Shown here piece by piece: positions 30,615 through 39,344 of a stretch of DNA of 64,000 bases. The stretch lies in the NCBI RefSeq assembly GCF_030518195.1, contig NZ_JAULSC010000009.1, forward strand, positions 81,280-145,279, written 5' to 3'. The notes below the pieces were generated by a model. The model had not been told where the DNA came from, searched no databases, and worked only from the letters and a program-made list of their open reading frames with translations. The stretch's first letter is position 1; each line of letters opens with the position of its first letter. A program made the translations under genes and the position numbers. The DNA is from Nocardioides cremeus. Lineage in GTDB: Bacteria; Actinomycetota; Actinomycetes; Propionibacteriales; Nocardioidaceae.

Positions 30615-30635
30615 GCCCGGCGGCTGGTGCCGGGC
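30615..30635 (+). terminator. Hairpin after pafA
   Basis: A 7-bp perfect inverted repeat, GCCCGGC (30615-30621) and GCCGGGC (30629-30635), with a 7-base loop, begins 6 bases after the pafA stop. There is no T-tract. A TAGGGT hexamer (30639-30644) follows immediately and could be the -10 box of the FKBP gene, with a leader of about 49 bases. Confidence 0.5.
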
Positions 30636-30699
30636 GGATAGGGTGCCCGTGGTCACCGGCGCGAGCGCGGTGGCGCCCCCGAGTCCTGCGACGTGAAGG

Positions 30700-31788
30700 A
30701 TGTTCCCGGTGTTGCGACGCCCCGGTCGGCCGATGGCCCTCCTCGTACCTGCCCTGCTGATCCCGGCCCTGGCGGCGTGCGGCTCGGACGGCTCCGACGA
30801 CGTGCGCAGCGTGGTGTCCTCCGTCGAGGTCACCGGCGAGGTCGGCGAGGAGCCCGAGGTCGAGTGGACCGAGGACGTCGAGCAGACCGGCGACGTCGAG
30901 GTCGAGGTGCTCGAGGAGGGCGACGGTCCCGAGCTCGAGGACGACTCGGCGGTGCTGGTGCAGTACCTGCTCAGCAACGGCTTCGACGAGTCCACGGCGA
31001 TCAGCACCTACGCCGAGGCCACCCCCGAGGTGCTCGACCTGGGCTCGGGCGAGCTGCCGGAGGTCTTCACCGAGGCGCTGTCCGGGCGCCAGGTCGGCGA
31101 CCGCGTGGTGGTGGGCTTCGAGTCCTCCGAGCTCTTCGGCGAGGTCGGCAACGCCGCGCTGGGCGTCAACAACAAGGACCCGCTGCTGCTGGTGATGGAC
31201 GTGCTGGGCCCGACCCCGGTCGACGTGCCCTACGCCGAGGAGGGCGAGGGCATCGCGCCCGACCTGGTGCTCGACGAGGACGGGCTGCCGGAGGCGATGC
31301 GCTTCATGGGCATCCCCAAGCCGACCGGCGAGCTGCAGGTCGAGACGGTCGTCGAGGGTGGCGGCCCGGTGGTGCGCAAGGGCGACTCGGTGATGGTCGA
31401 CTACCTCGGCTCGGTCTACGCCAAGCCCAAGCCGTTCGACACGAGCTTCGGTGCCACCCCGCTCGTCGGCACGCTCGGGCCCGGCGGGTTCGTGGAGGGC
31501 TGGAACCGCGGCCTGGCCGGCCAGCGGGTCGGCAGCCGCGTGTGGCTGGTGGTCCCGCCCGAGCTGGGCTACGGCCCGAAGGGCAACGAGGACGCCAAGA
31601 TCAAGGGCACCGACACCATCTACTTCCTCGTCGACCTCCTCGGCGTGGCCCCGCGTCCCGCGGCGGCCGACACCGCCGACGAGGCGGCCGACGAGGAGCT
31701 GCCCGAGCTCAGCGAGGAGGAGCCGGAGGCGCCCAGCCCCGCGGTCTCCGGGTCGCCGAGCGAGCAGGAGAGCCCTGCGGCCGAGTAG
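30700..31788 (+). CDS. FKBP-type peptidyl-prolyl isomerase lipoprotein
   Basis: A 362-residue exported lipoprotein. The signal peptide ends in the lipobox LAAC with Cys27. The C-terminal domain (about 220-315) is a clear FKBP fold: GDSVMVDYLGSVY, FVEGWNRGLAGQRVG, VPPELGYG and GTDTIYFLVDLL. The N-terminal region (60-170) looks like a second, degenerate FKBP domain. The tail after 315 is acidic and disordered. It should assist folding of secreted proteins outside the membrane. It sits between pafA and pafB, a position also seen in related actinobacteria; whether it serves the Pup system is doubtful given its location in the cell. Confidence 0.92.
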   Translation: MFPVLRRPGRPMALLVPALLIPALAACGSDGSDDVRSVVSSVEVTGEVGEEPEVEWTEDVEQTGDVEVEVLEEGDGPELEDDSAVLVQYLLSNGFDESTAISTYAEATPEVLDLGSGELPEVFTEALSGRQVGDRVVVGFESSELFGEVGNAALGVNNKDPLLLVMDVLGPTPVDVPYAEEGEGIAPDLVLDEDGLPEAMRFMGIPKPTGELQVETVVEGGGPVVRKGDSVMVDYLGSVYAKPKPFDTSFGATPLVGTLGPGGFVEGWNRGLAGQRVGSRVWLVVPPELGYGPKGNEDAKIKGTDTIYFLVDLLGVAPRPAAADTADEAADEELPELSEEEPEAPSPAVSGSPSEQESPAAE

Positions 31789-31846
31789 CCGGCACCAGAA
31801 CGACGCGCACGACGTAGCACGACGAGACGAGCAGGGGAGGGGCAGC

Positions 31847-32833
31847 ATGGCGGCGGTACGCAAGAGCGAGCGGCTGATGAACCTGCTCATCATGCTGCTC
31901 GTCCAGCGCCACTTCGTGCCCAAGCAGCGGATCCGCTCGATCCTCTACCCCGGCTCCACCGACGACGCCTTCGAGAAGATGTTCGAGCGCGACAAGGAGG
32001 AGCTGCGCAGCCTCGGGGTGCCGATCGAGGTGGGCCACATGGACGCCTACTTCGACGACGAGCCCGGCTACCGCATCCAGCCCGAGCAGCTCGGGCTGCC
32101 CGCCATCGAGCTCGAGGCCGACGAGGCGGCGGTGATCGGCCTGGCGACCCGGGTGTGGCAGCACGCGCGCCTGGCCGAGGCCACGACCGACGCGGTGCGC
32201 AAGCTGAGCGCCGCCGGCATCGACGTCGACGTCAGCGCCCTCGACATCGTCGAGCCGCGCCTGAGCGCCGACGAGCCGTCCTTCGACGTCTTCTGGGAGG
32301 CCACCCAGGAGCGCTGCGAGGTCGAGTTCGACTACCGCACCGCCGGCTCCGCCGAGACCACCACCCGGCACCTGCAGCCCTGGGGCGTCGCCCGGCACTC
32401 GGGCCGCTGGTACGTCGTGGGCCACGACACCGACCGTGGCGAGGAGCGGGTCTTCCGGCTCTCGCGGGTGCAGGGGCAGGCGCGGCGCCGCGGGCCCGCG
32501 GCGGCGTACGACGTGCCTCCGGGCACCGACCTGCAGGCCCTGACCCGGCGGCTGGCCCCGACTCCCGCGCCGGAGCAGGCGGTGCTGCTGGTGCGCCGCG
32601 GCGCCGGCCACCTGCTGCGGCGCGGCGCCGACAGCATCGAGACCGACGTGGTGGGCCCCGACGACGCCACGACGTGGGACCGCCTGGTGCTCACGCGCAG
32701 CTCGCTCGGCCTGGCCGACGAGGTGCTGGGCCACGGCAGCGCCGTGGTCGTCGAGGAGCCCCTCGACCTGCGGGCCGAGGTCGTGGCGCGACTGCGCACC
32801 ACGCTGGAGATCATCGCGGGGGAGGGTCGATGA
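31847..32833 (+). CDS. pafB: WYL-domain transcriptional regulator PafB
   Basis: First half of the PafBC transcriptional activator of the mycobacterial DNA-damage response. 328 residues: an N-terminal winged helix (RKSERLMNLLIMLLVQRHF, about 5-70), a middle linker, then a WYL domain (LQPWGVARHSGRWYVVGHD, about 175-205) and the WCX extension. The family probably senses single-stranded nucleic acid. The frame is open upstream, but the ATG with GGGGAGG before it is the natural start. The stop overlaps the pafC ATG by 4 bases, as expected for partners that form a heterodimer. Confidence 0.94.
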   Translation: MAAVRKSERLMNLLIMLLVQRHFVPKQRIRSILYPGSTDDAFEKMFERDKEELRSLGVPIEVGHMDAYFDDEPGYRIQPEQLGLPAIELEADEAAVIGLATRVWQHARLAEATTDAVRKLSAAGIDVDVSALDIVEPRLSADEPSFDVFWEATQERCEVEFDYRTAGSAETTTRHLQPWGVARHSGRWYVVGHDTDRGEERVFRLSRVQGQARRRGPAAAYDVPPGTDLQALTRRLAPTPAPEQAVLLVRRGAGHLLRRGADSIETDVVGPDDATTWDRLVLTRSSLGLADEVLGHGSAVVVEEPLDLRAEVVARLRTTLEIIAGEGR

Positions 32834-33846
32834 GCGAGCCGACGCCGCGCCCGGCTGCCTCGGGCGCCAAGGACCAGGTCGCCCGGCTGCTGACCCTGGT
32901 GCCCTACCTGCACGCCCGCGACTCGGTGCGCCTCGACGAGGCCGCCGTCGCGCTGGGCGTCAGCCCCCACCAGCTGCTCAAGGACCTCAAGGTCCTGCTG
33001 ATGTGCGGGCTGCCCGGCGGCTACCCCGACGACCTCATCGACGTCGACCTCGACGCCCTCGAGGATCCGGGCGGCGACGGCGTCATCCGGATCTCGAACG
33101 CCGACTACCTCGCCCGCCCGCTGCGCCTGACCCCGACCGAGGCCAGCGCTGTGATCGTGGCGCTGCGCGCGCTGCGCAACGGCGCGAGCCAGGACACCCG
33201 CCAGGTCGTCGACCGTGCCCTGGCCAAGCTCGAGGCGGCCGCGGCGGAGGCCGGCTCGGCGCGCATCGACCCCGGCCGCGACGGCGCCGACGTCGACACG
33301 GCGCTGCTGGCGCGGCGGCTGCAGGAGGCCGCCACCCAGCGCCGCCAGGTCCGCCTGACCTACTTCGTGCCGGCGCGCGACGAGGAGTCGGTGCGCGTCG
33401 TCGACCCGCGCGGCGTGGTGACCGGGCAGGGGTGGAGCTACCTCGACGCCTACTGCCACAGCGCCGACGCACCGCGTCTCTTCCGGCTCGACCGCGTCAG
33501 CGCCGCCGACGTGCTCGATTCCCGCACCACCACGGAGCCCGAGCCGCCGCGCGACCTGTCCGAGGGCCTCTTCGCCCGTTCCAGCGCCACGACGGTGGCC
33601 ACCCTGCGCCTGGCGCCGCCTGCGCGCTGGGTCGTGGACTACTACCCGGTCGAGGAGGTGCGGGCGCTCGGCGAGGGCCCCGACGCACCCTGGGAGATCG
33701 ACCTGCTGGTCGCCGACCGGCGCTGGCTCACCCGGCTGCTGCTGCGCCTGGCGCCCCACGCGCGGGTGGTGCGACCCGAAGAGTTCACCGACACGTTCCT
33801 CGACGAGGCAAGCCGGACGCTCGGTCTCTACGAACACCTCACGTAG
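32830..33846 (+). CDS. pafC: WYL-domain transcriptional regulator PafC
   Basis: Partner of PafB. 338 residues with the same layout: a winged helix (QVARLLTLVPYLHAR, LDEAAVALGVSPHQLLKDLKVL), a WYL-type sensor domain (VVDPRGVVTGQGWSYLDAYCH, about 190-210; the WYL triad is changed to WSYL) and a WCX domain. The ATG overlaps the pafB stop (ATGA). The last codon overlaps a TAGCAT hexamer (33844-33849), a possible -10 box of tatA. Confidence 0.93.
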   Translation: MSEPTPRPAASGAKDQVARLLTLVPYLHARDSVRLDEAAVALGVSPHQLLKDLKVLLMCGLPGGYPDDLIDVDLDALEDPGGDGVIRISNADYLARPLRLTPTEASAVIVALRALRNGASQDTRQVVDRALAKLEAAAAEAGSARIDPGRDGADVDTALLARRLQEAATQRRQVRLTYFVPARDEESVRVVDPRGVVTGQGWSYLDAYCHSADAPRLFRLDRVSAADVLDSRTTTEPEPPRDLSEGLFARSSATTVATLRLAPPARWVVDYYPVEEVRALGEGPDAPWEIDLLVADRRWLTRLLLRLAPHARVVRPEEFTDTFLDEASRTLGLYEHLT

Positions 33847-33918
33847 CATGGACATGTTCGTGCCGCCGGCCGAGCCGTTCGCGTGCGACCCCCACACGAC
33901 AGAAGGTAGTGAAGCTCC

Positions 33919-34224
33919 ATGACCCCCATGATCGGAATGCCCCAGGGTGCTGAGTGGCTGGTCATCCTGGCCATCGTCATCATCGTGTTCGGTGCCGCCA
34001 AGCTGCCCGAGCTCGCCCGCGGCACGGGTCAGGCACTGCGGATCTTCAAGTCCGAGACCAAGGGCCTGCGCGACGACGACAAGGACGACCAGGACGACGT
34101 GGCGCAGGCCAAGGTCACGCCCGACCCGGCGCCCAGCGAGCTGCCGCCGGCGCGCACCGACGAGGCCGGTCCCCAGACGGGCACCGCGACCACGCCGAAC
34201 TCCGCCGACAAGCACCACGGCTGA
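33919..34224 (+). CDS. tatA: Twin-arginine translocase subunit TatA
   Basis: Pore-forming component of the Tat pathway, which exports folded proteins. 101 residues: a single membrane helix (about 12-29, WLVILAIVIIVFGAAKLPE), the amphipathic helix (ELARGTGQALRIFKSE), then a charged, disordered tail (DDDKDDQDD). TAGCAT at 33844-33849 could be its -10 box, giving a leader of about 63 bases. AGAAGG near 33900 is a modest ribosome-binding site. ATG 33931 is an alternative start but would leave a very short N-terminus. tatC follows after 46 bases. Confidence 0.95.
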   Translation: MTPMIGMPQGAEWLVILAIVIIVFGAAKLPELARGTGQALRIFKSETKGLRDDDKDDQDDVAQAKVTPDPAPSELPPARTDEAGPQTGTATTPNSADKHHG

Positions 34225-34270
34225 GCCGCCGGGTCCGCCCAGCGCTCTCGCCTGATACAGCCCTGCCCTC

Positions 34271-35110
34271 GTGTCGACTCTCTCCGGGATCGCCAAGCTC
34301 TTCCTCGGCAAGCCGATGCACCCTGTCGGCTCCGACGGCCGGATGGCGCTCTCGGACCACCTGCGTGAGCTGCGTGCCCGGGTCCTCAAGGTCGCCCTGA
34401 CCCTGGTCCTGGCCGTCGCGGTCTCCCTGTTCTTCTTCGACCAGCTCTTCGACCTGGTCCTGGGGCCCTACAACAGCGCCCGGGAGAAGCTCGGCGACGA
34501 GGTCACCTTCCCCTCGACCAGCGGCGCGGGCGGTGGCCTGCTGCTCTACCTGAAGCTGTGCGGCTTCGCCGCGCTGGTGGCCACCAGCCCGGTCTGGCTC
34601 TACCAGATCTGGGCCTTCATCCTGCCCGGCCTGCACGCCCACGAGCGCAAGTGGACCCGGGTCTTCGCCGCGATCGCCGGGCCGCTCTTCCTGGGCGGGA
34701 TCATGCTCGGCTACCTGACCCTGCCCAAGGGCCTGGAGATCCTGATCGGGTTCAACCCCGAGGGCATCGTCAACATCGTCGAGTTCTCCGAGTACCTGCA
34801 GTTCTTCACCCGCACCCTGCTGGTCTTCGGCATCGCCTTCGAGATCCCGGTCTTCGTGGTGCTGCTCAACCTGGCCGGCGTGGTCTCCGGGGCGAGCCTG
34901 GGCAAGCACCGGCCCTGGGTGGTCATCGGCATCTTCATCTTCGCCGCGATCGCGACCCCCTCGGCCGACCCGTTCACGATGACGTTCATGGCGGTGCCGA
35001 TGGTGGTGCTGTTCTTCATCGCCGAGATCATCGCCCGCTTCAACGACCGCCGGCGCGCCAAGCGCAAGATCAACGCCGGGCTCTCGCCCGACGAGGCCTC
35101 GCCCCTGTGA
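34271..35110 (+). CDS. tatC: Twin-arginine translocase subunit TatC
   Basis: Receptor subunit of the Tat translocase, 279 residues with six membrane helices. N-terminal conserved cytoplasmic motif MALSDHLRELRARVLK (about 25-40) with the essential Glu; the first helix near 38-58; the conserved FITPSADP-like ATPSADPFTM near 235-245. Only tatA is adjacent; tatB must lie elsewhere. GTG start. The stop overlaps the GTG of the next gene (GTGA). Confidence 0.95.
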   Translation: MSTLSGIAKLFLGKPMHPVGSDGRMALSDHLRELRARVLKVALTLVLAVAVSLFFFDQLFDLVLGPYNSAREKLGDEVTFPSTSGAGGGLLLYLKLCGFAALVATSPVWLYQIWAFILPGLHAHERKWTRVFAAIAGPLFLGGIMLGYLTLPKGLEILIGFNPEGIVNIVEFSEYLQFFTRTLLVFGIAFEIPVFVVLLNLAGVVSGASLGKHRPWVVIGIFIFAAIATPSADPFTMTFMAVPMVVLFFIAEIIARFNDRRRAKRKINAGLSPDEASPL

Positions 35111-35544
35111 GCCGGCCCGCCGACGACGCCGGACCGGTCACCGAGGTCGACCCCTTCGACCTGCCCGAGTGGCTGGGCGAGCAGGACGTGACGTGGCGGG
35201 CGGGCTCGGGGCTGCGCACGGGCCACCGGGTCACCGGGCGGCTCGAGGGCCCGGGGGAGCAGGACCACCACGCCTGTGACCTGCTCGCCGTCGACGAGGC
35301 CTACCCGCGACCGGTGCTCGACGACCAGACCCGTTCGCGAGCCCACCTCGCGTGGCGGCACGGCCAGGTGCTGCTGCTGGCCACCGAGGGCTCGCCGCTG
35401 ACCCTCGCCGTGCCCGGCACCGCGTTCAACGCCGACCTGGCGCTCGACGCGCTGAGCCGGTTGGCCAAGGCCGTCGGCGCGTCCCCGGAGCACTACGCGG
35501 TGCTGCTGCGCATCGGCCACGACGCCGGGCCGGGCCGGGGCTGA
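35107..35544 (+). CDS. Conserved hypothetical protein, coupled to tatC
   Basis: A 145-residue soluble protein without signal or membrane segment. It is Asp/Glu-rich at the N-terminus (VDPFDLPEWLGE). The middle resembles a small beta-barrel (HRVTGRLEGPGEQ...HACDLLAVDEAYPRPVL), and a helical end follows (ALDALSRLAKAVGASPEHYAVLLRIG). I recognise no functional family, although similar genes occur after tatC in related genera. The GTG overlaps the tatC stop by 4 bases, so it is made together with TatC. Codon use is typical of its neighbours. Confidence 0.75.
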   Translation: MSRPADDAGPVTEVDPFDLPEWLGEQDVTWRAGSGLRTGHRVTGRLEGPGEQDHHACDLLAVDEAYPRPVLDDQTRSRAHLAWRHGQVLLLATEGSPLTLAVPGTAFNADLALDALSRLAKAVGASPEHYAVLLRIGHDAGPGRG

Positions 35545-35560
35545 GCGCTAGGGTCGGCGG

Positions 35561-36454
35561 ATGCCGCCCCCGCGCGAGATCGCGCTGCTGACCAACCCGA
35601 CCGCCGGCAAGGGGCGTGGCGCCGCGGCGCGCAGCGCCGCCCTGCCCCGGCTGCGTGCGGCCGGCCTCGCGGTGCGCGACCTGCAGGGCGCCGACGCGGC
35701 CGAGGCGGCCGACCTCGCCGCCGACGCGGTCGCGTCCGGGGTCCAGGCCCTGGTCGTCGTCGGCGGGGACGGCCTGGTGCACCTGGCCGCGCAGGTGCTC
35801 GCGGGCTCCGCGACCCCGCTCGGCGTGGTCCCCGCCGGCACCGGCAACGACGTGGCTCGCTACCTCGACCTGCCCCGTCGCGACCCGGCCGCGGCCGCAG
35901 ACCAGGTCGCCGCCGCGGTGCTGGCGGGCCGCAGCCGGGCGATCGACCTGGCCCGCGACAGCGGGGGGCGCTGCTTCGTGACGGTGCTCTGCGCGGGCTT
36001 CGACGCGGTCGTCAACGAGCGGGCCAACCGGATGACCTGGCCGCACGGCCAGATGCGCTACAACATTGCCACCCTGGCCGAGCTGCGCACCTTCGCACCG
36101 CTGCCCTACGTCCTCGAGCTCGACGGCGCGACGCGCGAGCTGGAGGCGATGATGGTCTCGGTGGGCAACGGCCCGTCCTTCGGCGGCGGGCTGCGGATCA
36201 CCGAGGGGGCGCTGCTCGACGACGGCCTCCTCGACGTGGTGGTGATCAAGCCGATGAGCAAGCCGGCGCTGGTGCGCACCTACCCCCGGCTGTTCACCGG
36301 CAGCGTCAGGTCCCACCCCGCCTACGAGCACCACCGCGTGCGGCGGGTGCGGGTCTCGGCGCCCGGGATCGTCGGGTACGCCGACGGCGAGCGGTTCGGC
36401 GCGCTGCCGCTGGAGATCGAGGCGGTGCCGGGCGCGCTGCGCGTGCTGGGCTGA
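35561..36454 (+). CDS. Diacylglycerol kinase family lipid kinase
   Basis: A 297-residue member of the DAGK/YegS family. It has the nucleotide-binding GGDG at 68-71 (VVVGGDGLVHL), NPTAGKGRG near 12-20, and VPAGTGNDVARYL (90-102). The C-terminal beta-sandwich domain includes NGPSFGGGLRITEGALLDDGLLDVVV. It phosphorylates diacylglycerol or a related lipid at the inner membrane face. The ATG is supported by TAGGGT (35549-35554) ending 6 bases upstream. Confidence 0.92.
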   Translation: MPPPREIALLTNPTAGKGRGAAARSAALPRLRAAGLAVRDLQGADAAEAADLAADAVASGVQALVVVGGDGLVHLAAQVLAGSATPLGVVPAGTGNDVARYLDLPRRDPAAAADQVAAAVLAGRSRAIDLARDSGGRCFVTVLCAGFDAVVNERANRMTWPHGQMRYNIATLAELRTFAPLPYVLELDGATRELEAMMVSVGNGPSFGGGLRITEGALLDDGLLDVVVIKPMSKPALVRTYPRLFTGSVRSHPAYEHHRVRRVRVSAPGIVGYADGERFGALPLEIEAVPGALRVLG

Positions 36455-36506
36455 GCGCGCCGGCGGCGTACGACGCGTGCTTCGGGGCCTCGCGTAGGTT
36501 GGGACC

Positions 36507-39344
36507 ATGACGACCGACGAGCTGTCCCCGTCGGAGCGGTACGCGCAGTTCCGGCGTACCCGCGAGCACCCGGTGCTCAAGGACTTCCGAGCCCTCTACG
36601 CCTTCCCGCTCGACGAGTTCCAGGTGCAGGCGTGCCGCGAGATCGAGGAGGGCCGCGGCGTGCTGGTCGCGGCGCCCACCGGATCCGGCAAGACCATCGT
36701 GGGCGAGTTCGCGATCCACCTGGCGCTGGCGACCGGGCGCAAGGCGTTCTACACCACGCCGATCAAGGCGCTGTCGAACCAGAAGTACCACGACCTGGTG
36801 GACCGCTACGGCGCCGACCAGGTCGGCCTGCTGACCGGTGACAACACCGTCAACGGCGAGGCGCCGATCGTGGTGATGACCACCGAGGTGCTGCGCAACA
36901 TGCTCTACGCCAGCTCCTCGACGCTGATGGGCCTGGGGTTCGTGGTGATGGACGAGGTGCACTACCTGGCCGACCGCTCCCGGGGCGCGGTGTGGGAGGA
37001 GGTCATCATCCACCTGCCCGAGTCGGTGGCGCTGGTCTCGCTCTCGGCGACCGTCTCGAACGCCGAGGAGTTCGGCGAGTGGCTCGAGACGGTGCGCGGC
37101 GAGACCACCACGATCGTGGAGGAGAAGCGGCCGGTGCCGCTCTTCCAGCACGTGATGGTCGGGCGCCGCCTGCTCGACCTCTTCGCCTCCTCCGACGTCG
37201 ACGCCGCGGCCGGCTTCGTCAAGGAGGGTGCCCCGGTCAACGACGACCTGCTCAAGGTGGCGCGCGACGACTGGGCGGCCTCGCGCATCAAGGACCGCCG
37301 CTCGCCGCGGGGGCGCTCGCAGCCGGGCCGCTCGTCGCCGGCCAAGCAGGTCGGCAACGGACGCCGGGTGTGGATCCCCAGCCGGGCCGACGTGATCGAC
37401 CGGCTCGACCGCGAGGGCCTGCTGCCGGCGATCGTCTTCATCTTCAGCCGGGTCGGCTGCGACGCAGCGGTGACCCAGTGCCTCAACGCGGGCGTGCGGC
37501 TGACCAGCCCTCGCGAGCGCGACGAGATCTTCGCCTACGTCGAGAACGCCTGCTCGCACCTCTCGGCCGACGACCTGCACGTGCTGGGCTACCACGACTT
37601 CCTCGACGGGCTGACCCGCGGCGTGGCCGCGCACCACGCCGGCATGCTGCCGGCCTTCAAGCAGTGCGTGGAGGAGCTCTACGAGCGCGGCCTGTGCAAG
37701 GTCGTCTTCGCCACCGAGACCCTCGCGCTGGGCATCAACATGCCGGCGCGCACCGTGGTCATCGAGAAGCTCTCGAAGTGGAACGGCGAGACCCACGCCG
37801 ACATCACGCCGGGGGAGTACACCCAGCTCACCGGACGCGCGGGACGCCGCGGCCTCGACACCGAGGGCCACGGGGTCGTGCTCTGGCAGCCGGGGATGAA
37901 CCCGCGCGAGCTGGCGGGGCTGGCCTCCACGCGCACCTACCCGTTGCGCTCGTCGTTCCGCCCGTCCTACAACATGGCCGTCAACCTGGTGCACCAGTTC
38001 GGCCGGCACACCGCCCGCGAGCTGCTCGAGCAGTCCTTCGCGCAGTTCCAGGCCGACAAGGCCGTCGTGGGCCTGGCTCGTCAGCTGCGCAAGAGCGAGG
38101 ACGCGCTGGAGGGCTACGCCGAGGCCGCGCAGTGCCACCTGGGCGACTTCATGGAGTACGCCGCGCTGCGCCGCCAGATCAGCGACGTCGAGAAGGGCGC
38201 CAACAAGGCTCGGCGCGCCGATCGCCGCGCCGAGGCCATCGAGTCGCTGCGCCTCCTCAAGCCCGGTGACGTGATCGAGGTGCCCACCGGCAAGTTCGCC
38301 GGGTACGCCGTCGTGGTCGACCCCGGCTGGTCGCCCGAGGGCCCGCGCCCGCTGGTGGTCACCCTCGAGAAGCAGTCACGCCGCCTGGCGATGATCGACT
38401 TCCCCGAGCCGGTCGAGGCCCTGACGCGGCTGAAGATCTCGCGCTCCTTCACCGCGCGCAACCCGCAGATGCGTCGCGACCTGGCCGCCCAGCTGCGGAT
38501 GCGCACCCGCGACCTGCCGCCGCGCCACCTGCGCCAGGGCCCCAAGGGCGCCAAGGCTGCGGGGCGTGCCCACGGGGGCGAGCCGAGCGCATGGGAGAGC
38601 GAGGTCGCCGAGCTGCGCCGCCGGCTCAAGACGCACCCGTGCCACGAGTGCACCGATCGCGAGGACCACTCCCGGTGGGCCGAGCGCTACTTCAAGCTCG
38701 AGCGAGACGCCGCCACCCTGGCCCGCCGGGTGGAGAGCCGCACCAACACCGTGGCCCGCCAGTTCGACCGGGTCTGCGAGGTGCTGACCGCGCTGGGCTA
38801 CCTGACCGACGAGGGCACCGACGCCTCGGTGACCGAGCAGGGCATGCACCTGCGCCGGCTCTACTCCGACATGGACCTGGTGGCCGCTGAGTCGTTGCGC
38901 CTGGGCGTGTGGGACGACCTGTCGCCCTCCGGGCTGGCCGCGGCCCTGTCGACGCTGGTCTTCGAGGCTCGGCGCCCCGACGACGCCTCGTCGCCGCGGG
39001 TGCCGGGCGGGCCCACGAAGGACGCCATCGGCGCGATGGTGCGCCTGTGGGGCGACCTGGACCGGCTCGAGAAGGACCACAAGCTCGACTACCTGCGCCA
39101 GCCCGACCTCGGCTTCGCCTGGATCGCCTACCGCTGGTGCGAGGGCGACGACCTCGACGACGTGCTGGGCGAGAGCGAGCTGGCCGCCGGCGACTTCGTG
39201 CGGTGGATGAAGCAGCTGCTCGACCTGGCCGGCCAGGTCGCCGACGCCGCCGGCGACTCGCCGGTGCGGCGCACAGCGCGCCAGGCCATCGCCTCGATGC
39301 GGCGTGGCGTCGTGGCCTACTCGGGGGTCACCGAGGAGGAGTAG
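36507..39344 (+). CDS. helY: Ski2/Mtr4-like DEVH-box RNA helicase (HelY type)
   Basis: A 945-residue superfamily 2 helicase. Walker A is APTGSGKT (56-63), the DEVH box is at 149-152, SAT motif LSATVSN follows, and motif VI is QLTGRAGRRG (near 443-452). A C-terminal DSHCT-like domain (last ~200 residues) and an internal Cys pair (HPCHECTDRED near 712) are present. It is related to eukaryotic exosome helicases and called HelY in mycobacteria. It probably unwinds structured RNA for degradation. The ATG is supported by TAGGTT (36495-36500) ending 6 bases upstream. Its last 28 bases overlap the convergent HNH gene. In mycobacteria the gene lies close to the 5'-3' exonuclease; here 5.4 kb separates them. 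Confidence 0.94.
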   Translation: MTTDELSPSERYAQFRRTREHPVLKDFRALYAFPLDEFQVQACREIEEGRGVLVAAPTGSGKTIVGEFAIHLALATGRKAFYTTPIKALSNQKYHDLVDRYGADQVGLLTGDNTVNGEAPIVVMTTEVLRNMLYASSSTLMGLGFVVMDEVHYLADRSRGAVWEEVIIHLPESVALVSLSATVSNAEEFGEWLETVRGETTTIVEEKRPVPLFQHVMVGRRLLDLFASSDVDAAAGFVKEGAPVNDDLLKVARDDWAASRIKDRRSPRGRSQPGRSSPAKQVGNGRRVWIPSRADVIDRLDREGLLPAIVFIFSRVGCDAAVTQCLNAGVRLTSPRERDEIFAYVENACSHLSADDLHVLGYHDFLDGLTRGVAAHHAGMLPAFKQCVEELYERGLCKVVFATETLALGINMPARTVVIEKLSKWNGETHADITPGEYTQLTGRAGRRGLDTEGHGVVLWQPGMNPRELAGLASTRTYPLRSSFRPSYNMAVNLVHQFGRHTARELLEQSFAQFQADKAVVGLARQLRKSEDALEGYAEAAQCHLGDFMEYAALRRQISDVEKGANKARRADRRAEAIESLRLLKPGDVIEVPTGKFAGYAVVVDPGWSPEGPRPLVVTLEKQSRRLAMIDFPEPVEALTRLKISRSFTARNPQMRRDLAAQLRMRTRDLPPRHLRQGPKGAKAAGRAHGGEPSAWESEVAELRRRLKTHPCHECTDREDHSRWAERYFKLERDAATLARRVESRTNTVARQFDRVCEVLTALGYLTDEGTDASVTEQGMHLRRLYSDMDLVAAESLRLGVWDDLSPSGLAAALSTLVFEARRPDDASSPRVPGGPTKDAIGAMVRLWGDLDRLEKDHKLDYLRQPDLGFAWIAYRWCEGDDLDDVLGESELAAGDFVRWMKQLLDLAGQVADAAGDSPVRRTARQAIASMRRGVVAYSGVTEEE

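Noticed and set aside
30649..30699. An in-frame GTG upstream of the FKBP lipoprotein gene
   Set aside because: The reading frame from it meets a TGA just before ATG 30700, so it cannot extend the protein.
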